From Hyaloraphidium curvatum (Eukaryota; Monoblepharomycota; Hyaloraphidiomycetes; Hyaloraphidiales; Hyaloraphidiaceae), in assembly GCA_025558095.1 (NCBI GenBank), contig JAIVFI010000050.1, forward strand, positions 1-25,664: a stretch of DNA of 25,664 nucleotides. The letters are read 5' to 3'. A program made the position numbers and the translations under genes. Positions 9,276-17,776 of the stretch are shown here, in pieces; the stretch's first letter is position 1, and every line of letters starts with the position of its first letter. The notes under the pieces were generated by a model. It ran no database searches, was not told the origin of the DNA, and saw nothing but the letters and a program-made list of their open reading frames with translations.

Positions 9276-9590
9276 TCACCAACGTGGAGACATATGAGAG
9301 TCGTTGCTCCCGCGCGGGAGCTTTCAAAGGCTGACCGATGGGCGATTGTTGCCGGGGCCGCGGCTCGGAGGTGAATCAGTACTTGGCGCTTCGACTCGCT
9401 CGATCCGTCTGACAAAGCCGGTTCCTTCTCGGCCCGGCCTTCGACGGATGCAATCCGGACAGAAGCGAAATATGACAATCGAATCGAATGCTAATTAGAC
9501 AGATTCCGACGTTCAGGAAACGAATTCCAAAATTCCAACAGATTACGTCCAGCTTCCCAAGGCAAGCGCTTGCGGCCTTCCATTACCTCA
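9276..9590. promoter_or_regulatory. Intergenic stretch upstream of nitrobindin
   Basis: The part from about 9440 is clearly AT-richer than the surroundings (for example around 9470-9520), which suits a promoter between two minus-strand genes. It should hold the nitrobindin promoter, probably its missing first exon, and the 3' end of the upstream region. No specific site is identified. Confidence 0.35.
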
Positions 9591-10103
9591 TTACCTCGGC
9601 AAGGTCGCGCCGTTGGCCTTGACCTGCGGTGCCAAGTTCACCTGCTCATCCACCGGCGAGCACACGCACTCCCCCGGCGCGTGGCCTTCCGCGCACAACC
9701 GCCCGCATCGAGTCGGCAAAGCCCAATACGCCGACCTCGGCGCCCCTGAACACCATGTTGGAGCTCTTCCTGAGCGTGAGCGCCGACGCGCGCGGCAGCT
9801 CGGCCTCCGTCCTGCGGTCGAGGGTCCATGACCTGGCTCGCGAGCCGGGTGATCCGGTTGTGCGCCGGGCGGACGGCGGGGGCGTCGGGAGGGTCGAGGT
9901 GCAGCACGCCCCACCTCCTTGGGAGCCCCGCCGTCGGCCGCCCCGGGAATCAGCGCCGCGTGCCCCTCCGTCTTCGATCACCACCGCCACCGGATGCGCC
10001 TTGTCCGCAGGGGTTTCCGGGCGGCCCCCGCTTCCGGCGGCCGGGGCGGCGCCCTCCGGGACATTCCCAACAACCGAAGGATCCGAATCCGGGGCAGGGG
10101 CGG
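9591..10103 (-). other. Unassigned coding-like region, frames broken
   Basis: All three minus-strand frames carry stretches with coding-like composition, for example VLHLDPPDAPAVRP, NRITRLASQVMD, ALTLRKSSNMVFRGAEVGVL and CVCSPVDEQVNLAPQ, but none runs through and I cannot join them into a known domain. It may be the C-terminal part of the kinase gene that precedes it on this strand, or a separate small gene, damaged by the same single-base indels that mark this block. No function is proposed. Confidence 0.3.
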
Positions 10104-11435
10104 TCACCTCCCGTTTTGCGCCAAGGGCCCCGCTCCGGCAAGCGCCTTGTCAAGACCTTGTGCCCCCATAGTCCATTCCGTCGGGTTGGACTTGATCGAA
10201 TCGACGAAGCACTTTTTCCTGCTCGTGCATGCCGAACTTTTCGAACTCGAGCAGTTCCCCTCGTTGATCTGGAGCAGCCAGTCGCGGTATTCCTGTGGGA
10301 TATCCGCATGAGCCCGTGCATCATCGATCGCCCAGCCGCCCTGTTGACCACGTACCGGGGTTGCAGTACTTGAGGATCCCACGGATGGTCCATCGCGTCC
10401 CACCGCCGTCATCCCCCGCTCCGCCCCGGGTCCGTCTTCAAACAACCGCGAGATGAAGTCCTTCGCCTCGGGCGACACGCCCTTCTCGAACGAGCGGTGG
10501 AAGGTCCCACCTGCCCTGCTTGACGTTGGTCGTTGAGCAGTGCGGCTGGCGCGGCGAAGAAGGGGTTGATCCCGCTCAGGAGCGTGTAGACCACCACGCC
10601 CGAGCGAGTAGACGTCGGCGGGCTTGCCGAGGTAGGGCTTCTTGGCCACGATTTTTCTGTGTCCACGGCCCGTCAGTGAGGGCGACTTACTCCGACCGGA
10701 ATGAGCATGTCCACGCCACCCGGCGCCTGGTTAGTTAGAGCGTCCCCGACCCGCCATTCCTCTTCCTTCTGGAAACGACGACCCTGGCGACTCCGAAAAT
10801 CGACGAGGAGCATCTCCGACATGACCGTCTTGTCCTTGAACAGGATGTTTGGCCGTCTTGATGTCCAGATGCCGCGACGTCGTGGGCAGTGCATGAAGGC
10901 CCACGGCACCAAAGAGCGTGGCGGCAATGGCCGCGGCATCGCTCCTCGGTGTAGCGGGGCCCCTTCCTGACCAGGCGCTCGAGGAGCTCCCCCGCCCGTG
11001 GCTGCCAAACTCCGTGAGCATCCCTCGAAGGCCGGTCTGGAGGCCGGACAAACACCGAACCCAGCTCGAACACCATGTGGTACGAAGACTTGGTGTAGAA
11101 CCAGTCCACAGCTGCACGATGTTGGGATGCTGCAGCCCGCGGAGCACCTCGAGCTCCCTGGGTCTCGAGGACCCGCAACGCCGGCGCCGCGGCGCCGTCT
11201 TGAGCGCGTAGTGCCGGCCCTGGGCACGTGCTCGACCCCCTCGACGACGGTGCCCCTGCGCGCCCGTCGCCCAGCGCGCCGCCACGGCGCGGTACTCGGC
11301 GGCGCGGTGCGGGCCCGTGTTCGGCGCGTCGGGGTCCGGCGGGAGCGACGAGACGGACCGAGCTGGTGCCGCGCCGGGGGAGGCCGGCCTGCGGTTGCGA
11401 CGGGCGCCGCGTGAATATCCTGTCCAGGATACCAT
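10104..11435 (-). CDS. CAMK-type Ser/Thr protein kinase with about a dozen frame breaks
   Basis: A protein kinase catalytic domain is readable in order on the minus strand by switching frames: a damaged Gly-rich loop, HYALKTA (catalytic Lys), RELEVLRGLQHPNIVQL, FYTKSSYHMVFEL, AAAIAATLFGAVGLH, HLDIKTANILFKDKT (catalytic Asp and Asn), DFGVARVV (Mg-binding DFG), LTNQAPGG, KKPYLGKPADVYSLG, YTLLSGINPFF, FEKGVSPEAKDFISRL, KTDPGR and MDHPWILKYCN. The VSPEAKDFI and HPWI blocks point to the CAMK group. The HRD motif reads H-L-D, a non-RD type. A GTAAGT...CACAG intron of only 34 bases at about 10636-10669 and a 63-base GTACGT...CCACAG intron near 10290-10352 fit the protein. At least ten single-base indels, often in G, C, A or T runs, break the frame, yet every catalytic residue is present. 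Start taken at ATG 11435; end uncertain. Confidence 0.7.
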
Positions 11436-11780
11436 TCCCGCCGGGCCGGGGCCCGTTTCCGGGCTCGACAGGGGGTGGTCGGGCACAGTCACCCAACCGC
11501 GCGCCGGGTTTAAGGACGGAATCCCGGACCTTTCTCTCGGGGGCAATCCGCATCCCCATCAGCTCCCTGTGGCGAGATCGGAAGCCTTTCGGAACCGATG
11601 GCATACCGCATCGGATCAGGCTTCATTGATCCGCGCCCTTTCTTCTGGCGCCCGCAGGAGCTGTATTCCTTGGAGCAGATCAGTCTCTGCCAGAAGCGAC
11701 GGCCGACGCGCCAAAGCTGCTCGCCCGACGCTCTAGTGCCCCTCTTACAATCCGATCGGAAACATTGACCCGCTCAGCGA
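11436..11780. other. Gap between kinase and esterase genes
   Basis: This stretch should hold the kinase promoter and the 3' end of the SGNH gene on the same strand. Minus-strand sequence from about 11790 down to 11680 (AVLIAERVNVSDRIV) could be the true C-terminus of the esterase in another frame. Nothing else is supported. Confidence 0.35.
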
Positions 11781-12640
11781 TCAGGACGGCATCATGTCCT
11801 TCCCCCCACCCCTGCATGCCACGACGTCCCTCCCAGTGCGGGAACAGCCTCCCCATCTTGAGCGGCTCCATCTCGGGCCAGGTGCCCAGCACCCCGCACG
11901 CCTTGACCCCAGCTGCCCCACGCGCTCCTCGCCCTGCGGCGTGAAGTGCAAGCCATCGTCCAGGAATTTCGGCCCCCACACATCCGGGGGATCTCCCTGC
12001 CCAGCGGGGTCGCGTTTGCAGCTCGGTCCACAGGTCCAGCACGGCGGCGCCCCCTCCTCCTTTGCCACCCTTTATGCAGGCTTCCGGAGTAGACGCGGGT
12101 GGCGGCGTTGCGCCTGTCCAGCGAGCCCTCGGGGAGCGAGCGGAACTCGCGCTCGCCGGCCGCGGAGGACAGCTGCGCCCAGCCGCGTGGGTTCGTGGAC
12201 CGGCGGCGGGGAGAGCAGCAGGATTCCGCGCGCCGGGCTGAGCGGCCGCGCACGATGGCCGACCAGTCTGCGCAGGTTTCTCCTCTCCGCGAACACTCGG
12301 CGGCCGGCAACGTGCTGCCGCGCGGAATGCGGTGCCCGCGCTCGGCCTCGGGCAAGCGCCGAGTCGTTTGCGCCGAACCACAACCCACCGCGAAGCGCCG
12401 AGCTCCGGCGCGCCCCTGGGCGGCGTACGGCGCGAGGATCGCCGGCGCCGCCGTCGAAGCGCGTTGCGCGTGTTGTAAAACCCCCGCCGAAAACCCGCGG
12501 ATCACACGTCGGCCGCCCCGCGCGTAGAGCAGCGCAAGCCGCGAGCCCCAGCCGTGCGTGCCCCCGCTCCGTCAGCGAGTCGCCCGAAGAGCAGGATGTG
12601 CGGCACCCGCGGGACCACCGGGAACAGCGGCAATCGCGGA
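11781..12640 (-). CDS. SGNH/GDSL esterase, isoamyl acetate hydrolase (IAH1)-like, many frame breaks
   Basis: A serine esterase of the SGNH hydrolase fold; relatives such as yeast Iah1 hydrolyse acetate esters in the cytosol. Blocks appear in order but in different minus-strand frames: VPHILLFG followed by GDSLTERGHARLGLAA (block I with the nucleophile Ser, near 12565-12610), DVIRGFSAG, LWFGANDSAL (block III, G-x-N-D, near 12370), ETCADWSAIV-like sequence, AVLDLWTELQ, and FLDDGLHFTPQGEERVGQL (block V; catalytic Asp at about 11957 and His at about 11948). The following WPEMEPLKMGRLFPHWEG matches the usual IAH1 ending. The first break is an extra G at about 12582, inside the nucleophile block (GGGCGAC for GGCGAC), and several more follow. 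The start codon is not resolved; no ATG lies in the HILLFG frame nearby. All three catalytic residues are present. Confidence 0.65.
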
Positions 12641-13360
12641 GATGGGAGGTGGAGTTTTGATCCCGGGTGAAGGCAAGGTCCCGTCGGCCCGGCACGATTC
12701 CGCCCCCCTGTTCCATCTTTCCAGCGAACCTTCTTTCGAACAGGCAAACTGTGGCAACTCGAGTCGGGTGGGTGGCGAACAGTTAGGAATGCTGAACATT
12801 CCGACACGTCGCTGGATGCTCTGCGTTGTCTTCCCGCATCAGCTCTTTCAGGGCAGGCGCCGACGAAGTCCCACGTCATGGTGAAGACAGGCCATCCCGA
12901 CAGCCCCGTCGCATCAAATAAGACCATCACGGCCTATTGGGAAGGAAGACGATGCTCAAAATGATGGATCGAGATTCGGTAGGCTGGAAATCCGGTCCAT
13001 GCGGGCGGTCGATCCGCGCCCTGCCTGCTGTGGAGAGGAGACCTTCCGCTTGTCGTTTCCGCGTCCCTCCGCTCGAAAATCTCGAAACCACTCTCCGACG
13101 CCCGCACACGCTTCCCCTTCCCCGGCCCCCTCAAACCCGACACCCCCGCTTCCCGATGCTCCCCCGTCCCCCGGCGAGCCCTTCCCCGACATCGACTCCC
13201 CCTCCCCGACTCCCGCGGCATCGCTACGCGCCCTGTCGTCCCCTCACGCGCCCCCCCGGCGCGGGTCGACGAGCGCGTTCGGGTTCACCGACGGATATCC
13301 CCCCATTCTGATCTTTCTACCCCCCCGCGGGTCTGTTTTTGCCCGCGGGATCAGCAGCAG
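12641..13360. other. Intergenic region between divergent esterase and cold-shock genes
   Basis: About 700 bases with no supported gene. It contains a pyrimidine-rich, C-dominated stretch on the plus strand from about 13070 to 13330, typical of a fungal leader/promoter, and a CCAAT-type ATTGG at about 12936. A short minus-strand frame from 12930 (MMVLFDATGLSGWPVFTMTW) has protein-like composition and could be a first exon of the esterase gene, but I cannot link it. Confidence 0.35.
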
Positions 13361-14021
13361 ATGCGCAACCTGTCGCCGCGCAGGCCGAGTTTCGCGCTGT
13401 CTAGCTGCCAAGATCGCCGCAATCAGCGTCCGACCCGCCCCCGGTGGCTGCCGCCTTTCCGCGCCGGCCTCGGCGCCACCTGGACCTTCCTCTTCGGACC
13501 CGGACCGCGCCCGCGATCAAACGATTCGGCATCCTGGACGCCACCGAGGGCGAGTACCCAGACGTCCCGCGGCCCTTCACCCTCGTCCTCCTCGCCCGGC
13601 CTGGCCGTGCGCAGGGTGTGGGACGGGTGTGGTTTTGCCGGCCGGCCGACGGTGGAGGAGCTCCGGATGGAGGTGCGCCAAGGCCGATGGAGCCGCTTTT
13701 CCAACTACGGCTACGCGGGCGTGGGACAAGGAGGCGGTGAGCAAGATCAGGATCCCCGCGCGCGAGTGGGCGGCGGGGCTTCCGGAGCTGGGAAAGTCGG
13801 GGCTGCCCGTGGCCAGGGGCACCGTGTCGGCGTTCGATCTTGGCACGGGAACGGGACGATCGCGAGGCGGGACGGGGGCGGCGAGGTGTTCTTCAACTTC
13901 ACGGCGATCCCGGGGGACGGGTACCGCACCGTGCGCGCGGGGGACAGGTGGTGTTCGAGGTCGTGGAGAACGCGACGGGCCGACGGCGAGGAATGTTCGG
14001 GCGGACAAGGATGGGGCGTGA
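13361..14021 (+). CDS. Protein with C-terminal cold-shock-like domain, several frame breaks
   Basis: The end of this gene encodes a single cold-shock (OB-fold, nucleic-acid-binding) domain: RGTVSAFDLGTGT, IARRDGGGEVFFNFTAIPGD, GYRTVRAGD, VVFEVVENATGR, ARNVRADKDGA and the TGA at 14019-14021. Compared with the classical domain, RNP1 (K-G-F-G-F-I) is degenerate here (TGTI) and RNP2 (V-F-V-H-F) reads VFFNF, so RNA binding may be weak or altered. Ahead of it lies a region I do not recognise: KRFGILDATEGEYPDV, GCGFAGRPTVEELRMEVRQG, RWSRFSNYGYAG and WDKEAVSKIRIPAREWAAGL. At least four single-base shifts are needed between these pieces, at roughly 13690-13730, 13845-13860, 13945-13955 and 13980-13990. 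The start at ATG 13361 is a guess; an earlier start is possible. Confidence 0.6.
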
Positions 14022-14434
14022 AGGGTGTCGCTGGTGGGATGGCGACAACCCGCTCGCATCGAACACAGCGAGTACTGGAGTTTCTTTGCATCGGTGGACG
14101 TGCCCTCTTCTCTGCAGTCATTTTGAAGGGGTGGATTGCCCACCGGCATGCCGAAATCGCTCACGGATCGCCAATCGTTCGCTCCTCGGTTCCGGGGCTG
14201 GGATAGAAGCGCCCATTGGGGGCTTCCGACCGCAAATCCCCTGCGCATCAAACAAGGAAAGGAAATCGCATGGGTCTGTGGACCGACGCCCTCAAGCACT
14301 TTTCCGGCCACATTCGGCGGCGGAGATAGCCCCGGCTTTGTGTTCGGCAGCTGTGCGGGCTCCCGGCGGCCATTCCGCTGCACCCGTCGATTTCGCGACC
14401 AGTCCTCCCCCACGGCCGAGCGCCCTGCCCGGCG
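14022..14434. promoter_or_regulatory. Intergenic region upstream of the LEA-2 protein gene
   Basis: About 410 bases between two plus-strand genes. It is less GC-rich than its flanks, has a CCAAT-type element (CCCATTGGGGG) at about 14211 and a C-rich leader just before the ATG. It is presumably terminator plus promoter. No other feature seen. Confidence 0.4.
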
Positions 14435-16192
14435 ATGTCGTACTACTCCGTGCCGGCGGACGCGGCGGTTGTTGCGCCCGACGACTTTGACCTCGGCACA
14501 GCGCGGCCGGTCGACCCGGCACGCAAGAAGAAGAAGAAGCGGCGGCCGGGCGCCATCGACACGTCGCCGGCCGACCCGTTCGGCGAGTCGCCGTACGCGG
14601 GCGCGGGCGGCGGCGGGTACGGCTCGCCCGTCTACGGGGCGCCGCCGCGCCAGTCGACGTCGTCGTCGTTCGACATGAACGAGGCCACGCGCTCGCTGCG
14701 CGACCCGCGTGCGTACGCCGCGCCGCCGCCCGGCTACGTGCCGTCGTACCGCGCGGAGCCCGGCGACTCGGAGGACCTGCTGGACCCGAACGCAGACTGG
14801 GACCGCCCAAAGAAGGGCCGCCGATCGGGCAGGCCGTCCACGTCGTACGACTCGCTGCTGCCGAAGGCCGGCGCGCAGGGCATCTACGACTCGGAGGGCG
14901 GCCTGCGTGAGCAGCCGCGCAGGAGGAAGCGCCGCAGGGAGTCCAGGCCGTGCTGCTGCGGAAGGTGCACCACGGGGCAGTTCTGGGCCTGGTTCCTCAT
15001 CGTCGCCGGCCTGCTCCTCATCGCCCTCGGCATCGCGCTGTACTTCTGCTGGCCGCGCGTGGGCGAAGTCACGGTGCGCATCCTCCGCCCGCCGGCCGCC
15101 GATCCGATGCTGATGCGCCTTCCGATCGCAGGTCGTCTCGCTGCAGCCCGCCTCCGGCACCCCGCCCACCGTCGCCCTCGAAGGGGGCGGCGTCCGCCTG
15201 CGCGGCGGCATGTCGCTCAACGTCTCGGTGGACCTCCGCAGCAACCTCATCCCGATCTCGCTGTCCTCGCTGTCCCTGGAGATCTTTGCCGCGGACCGGC
15301 GGATCGGCGCGGGCAGGAAGGACGGCGTGTACCTGGAAAAGGGCCAGGTGGACACCGTGGGCATCGACCTGGCGTTCGACTACGTCGCGGGCGGGGATCG
15401 GTCCCCGGCGGCCGCGAAAGCGACGCAGGCGGCGGCGCCGGCGGTCCCGACGAGCTACGTGATCCCGACCGAGCTCGCGGCCCCCGCTCCCCCGCCGCCT
15501 CCGCCTCCTGCGCCCGCACCGGCCCCCGCACCGGCACCGGCGCCCGCCCCCGCAGCCCCCGCCCCGCCCCCGCCCCCGCCGACTGCGCCGCCGGAGGAGG
15601 ATCAGGCCGACGAGGGCGGCGACGACGGGGGCGAGGGCGATCAGCCCGCGGAAAGACCAACCCCCCGCCGACCAACCGCCCCCCGCGTCCCCTCCCCCCG
15701 CCGACAACCCACCTCTCCCGCAAGACTCGGACGAAGGCGACGCGGGGCGACGACGACGGCCCCGACGACCCCGAAGGCACGCAGCGCCTCCTCCGTCGCC
15801 AATCCGCCCTCGCGGACCCCGTCGCCGCGCTGCTCTCGCAGCGCTGCGCGCAGCCCAACGGCACCTTCCCCGTGCGCTACGCCGCCGTCGCCACCCTCGC
15901 CGTGATCCCGGTCCCGCTGCGGTTCGGCGGCACGCGGGAGGTGCCGTGCCCCGATCTCGGGCCGCTGCAGGCGCTGCTGCAGGCCGCGAGCGGGCAGGGG
16001 GAGCTCGGGAAGCTGGCCGAGGGGGTGAAGAAGGGGCTGGACAAGGGCGGGTTCGCGGGCGCCGCGGAGGGGTTCGGGAATCTGCTGGATATGCTCAAGG
16101 AGCTGGCGGCGACGAGCACGGCGGGGGGCGCGGAGCCGACGGGGTCGGCGGTCAGGGGGAGGGAGAAGGTGGCGGCGCCGCCGCCAGAGTAG
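14435..16192 (+). CDS. Single-pass membrane protein with LEA-2/WHy-type domain and long Pro/Ala/acidic tail
   Basis: About 565 residues after two one-base corrections. Exons are 14435-15073 and 15132-16192; the 58-base intron (GTGCGC donor, CTGAT branch, CGCAG acceptor) joins GEVT to VVSLQPASGTPP. The N-terminal 165 residues are disordered and basic, with KKKKKRRPG at 31-39 and RRRKRRR before the membrane. PCCCGRCTTGQ (172-182) is a likely palmitoylation cluster next to one transmembrane helix (about 184-206, FWAWFLIVAGLLLIALGIAL). After it comes a LEA-2/WHy beta-sandwich: SLNVSVDLRSNLIPISLSSL, LEIFAADRRIGAGRKDGVYL, VDTVGIDLAFDYV. A Pro/Ala repeat and an acidic stretch follow, then a Cys-containing region (SQRCAQPNGTFPVRYAAVAT) and a helical tail. 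Frame breaks: an extra A at about 15652-15654 and an extra G at about 15743-15747. Topology suggests a cytosolic N-terminus and a lumenal or outer LEA domain. Partner unknown. Confidence 0.75.
   Translation: MSYYSVPADAAVVAPDDFDLGTARPVDPARKKKKKRRPGAIDTSPADPFGESPYAGAGGGGYGSPVYGAPPRQSTSSSFDMNEATRSLRDPRAYAAPPPGYVPSYRAEPGDSEDLLDPNADWDRPKKGRRSGRPSTSYDSLLPKAGAQGIYDSEGGLREQPRRRKRRRESRPCCCGRCTTGQFWAWFLIVAGLLLIALGIALYFCWPRVGEVTVRILRPPAADPMLMRLPIAGRLAAARLRHPAHRRPRRGRRPPARRHVAQRLGGPPQQPHPDLAVLAVPGDLCRGPADRRGQEGRRVPGKGPGGHRGHRPGVRLRRGRGSVPGGRESDAGGGAGGPDELRDPDRARGPRSPAASASCARTGPRTGTGARPRSPRPAPAPADCAAGGGSGRRGRRRRGRGRSARGKTNPPPTNRPPRPLPPPTTHLSRKTRTKATRGDDDGPDDPEGTQRLLRRQSALADPVAALLSQRCAQPNGTFPVRYAAVATLAVIPVPLRFGGTREVPCPDLGPLQALLQAASGQGELGKLAEGVKKGLDKGGFAGAAEGFGNLLDMLKELAATSTAGGAEPTGSAVRGREKVAAPPPE
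15478..15597 (+). repeat. Pro/Ala low-complexity coding repeat
   Basis: Within the LEA-2 gene this stretch is built from repeats of CCGGC/CCCGC-type units encoding alternating Ala-Pro pairs between two runs of about seven prolines, and it continues into an acidic Glu/Asp/Gly-rich segment. It is probably a flexible, extended linker and a likely place for length variation. Confidence 0.8.
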
Positions 16193-16381
16193 GATGTAAC
16201 GGCGTTGGAAATCGGATTGGTATCTGCCGAACTGAGTGATTGCTGATCCGGACCGCGATCACGTCCAAAGGGCCGATTGATGAAAGAGCGAGGGATATTC
16301 CAAACACCGATACACGCGGTACGACTCGCAGCGCACGAAATAATCTACACCCGCCCCGCACCGGCGGCGGCGGAATAAGCA

Positions 16382-17776
16382 TCAGAGCATGTGGTACTCG
16401 GCCCCCAGCAACCCGGCCTCGAGCGCCTCCACCTCTGCGCGGGCCTCCTCCTCCGGCAGGAGCATCTCCTCCCCCCCTTGCTGCTGCTGCACCGGCGGCG
16501 GGAACATGCCCGGCATGCCGAGGTGCAGGTAGTGGTGGTGCTCGGCAAACAGCGAGGGGAAGAGGTACGGGTGGAAGGAGGGCCACGAGGCGGCGCGGGG
16601 GAGGAGGGGGGAGGGGTGCGGGTACGGCAGGGAGAGCGGGTTGGGCGGCATGAAGGCCGGGGGGTACGAGTAGGCTGTTGCCGCGGCGGCGGCGGCGGCG
16701 GCGGCCGAGGGGTCGAGCAGGGAGAGGGGGTCGAAGGCGGCGCGGTCGGCGACGGCGCGGTCAAAGGCGGCGCGGTAGCTCTCGAAGACGGCGTCGGGGA
16801 GTTCGGGCGCGCCGGCGGGGGAAGGGCGGGGCGGAGAGCGGCGCGGGGGTGTCGGGGGCCGAGGACGAGGCGGGGGAGCCGTCGGGGTCGGGCTTGACCC
16901 CGGGCTCGGTCCGCGAGCGCGCGCGCGGGCGGGGTTTGGCGGGGGACGCGCCGCGGGGGAGGGCGGCGCGGCGCTGGCGCTCGAGGTACTCCTCGGGGCT
17001 GATTTCCCAGGAGCCCTTCTGGCCGGCCTTTTTGCGCGTGGTGCGGAGGCACGGGATGCCCTTTGCGCGGCAGCGCGAGCACGGCGCGGAGGCCCGTCGC
17101 ACCCGCGCCTGGAGGAGGGAAGAGCAGCGTGAGCGAGGGCGGGCGGGGGAGGCGGCGGCGGGACGCGTACCTCGCGAGCCTGCACGACTCGCACGACGAG
17201 CGCATGGGCGCCTGCATCGGCATCCGCTTCTTGCCGCCGCCGGCGACCAGCGCGGGCATCGACGCGGTGCGCATGTGGCCGACGGACGTGAGCAGCGGCG
17301 ACGGCGGCTCCAGCTTGATGCAGGCGTCTTTGCGGGGGTCAGCGGGGGGGCAGAAAAAGGGGGACGGGGGACCCACCGTGGGCGGTGTCGGCGGACGAGG
17401 CGGCGCCGTCCGACGCGGCGCAGTGCCACGCCAAGTCGTCGATCATCCACGTGGCGTCGGTTGCGGCGGGCGAGACGGGCTCGTTTTCGAGGGGCGGCGC
17501 GGGGGGCAGTGCGGCTGCCGGGCGGGCCATCTGCCGTTGGGCGGCGGGGGGCGGGGCGGGGCCGATCGCGGGGGCGATCGGGGCGGGTGACGTGGCGCCC
17601 TCGTCCGCGGCGGCGGCGGCGCGTCGGGCGAGGCCGGCGGCGTGGGGGGCGCGCGGGGGGACCGTGGCGGGCGAGGCCGTGTCGAGCTGGGCGGGGGCGC
17701 GTCGGGCGGGCCGCGGCGCGCGGGGTTTCTCGGCGGGCACTTTGTGCTGCTTCTGCGGGGGTGCCGCGCGCGCCAT
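16382..17776 (-). CDS. Zn2Cys6 binuclear-cluster transcription factor, two introns, two frame breaks
   Basis: A nuclear, fungal-type regulator of about 427 residues. Exons are 17776-17377, 17327-17171 and 17108-16382. Intron 1 (49 nt, GTGGGT donor, CTGAC branch) uses the rare acceptor AAAG. Intron 2 (62 nt, GTACGC donor, CTCCAG acceptor) splits the zinc cluster. The joined cluster has six cysteines spaced C-x2-C-x6-C-x6-C-x2-C-x6-C: Cys179, 182, 189, 196, 199 and 206, from CESCRLARRGC into PCSRCRAKGIPC, preceded by basic GGGKKRMP. Basic TTRKKAGQKG follows. The rest is Pro/Ala/Ser-rich with an Ala run and a His/Pro/Phe-rich segment (SLFAEHHHYLHLGMPGMF) ending QQQQGGEEMLLPEEEARAEV, a possible activation region. 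I see no fungal_trans domain. Breaks: one base missing at about 17088-17092 inside the cluster, one extra in the run at 16817-16821. Confidence 0.78.

Noticed and set aside
13577-15364. A 595-residue minus-strand open frame opposite the cold-shock and LEA-2 genes
   Set aside because: Arg/Ala/Pro-rich composition without motifs, and antisense to coding sequence with recognisable domains on the plus strand.
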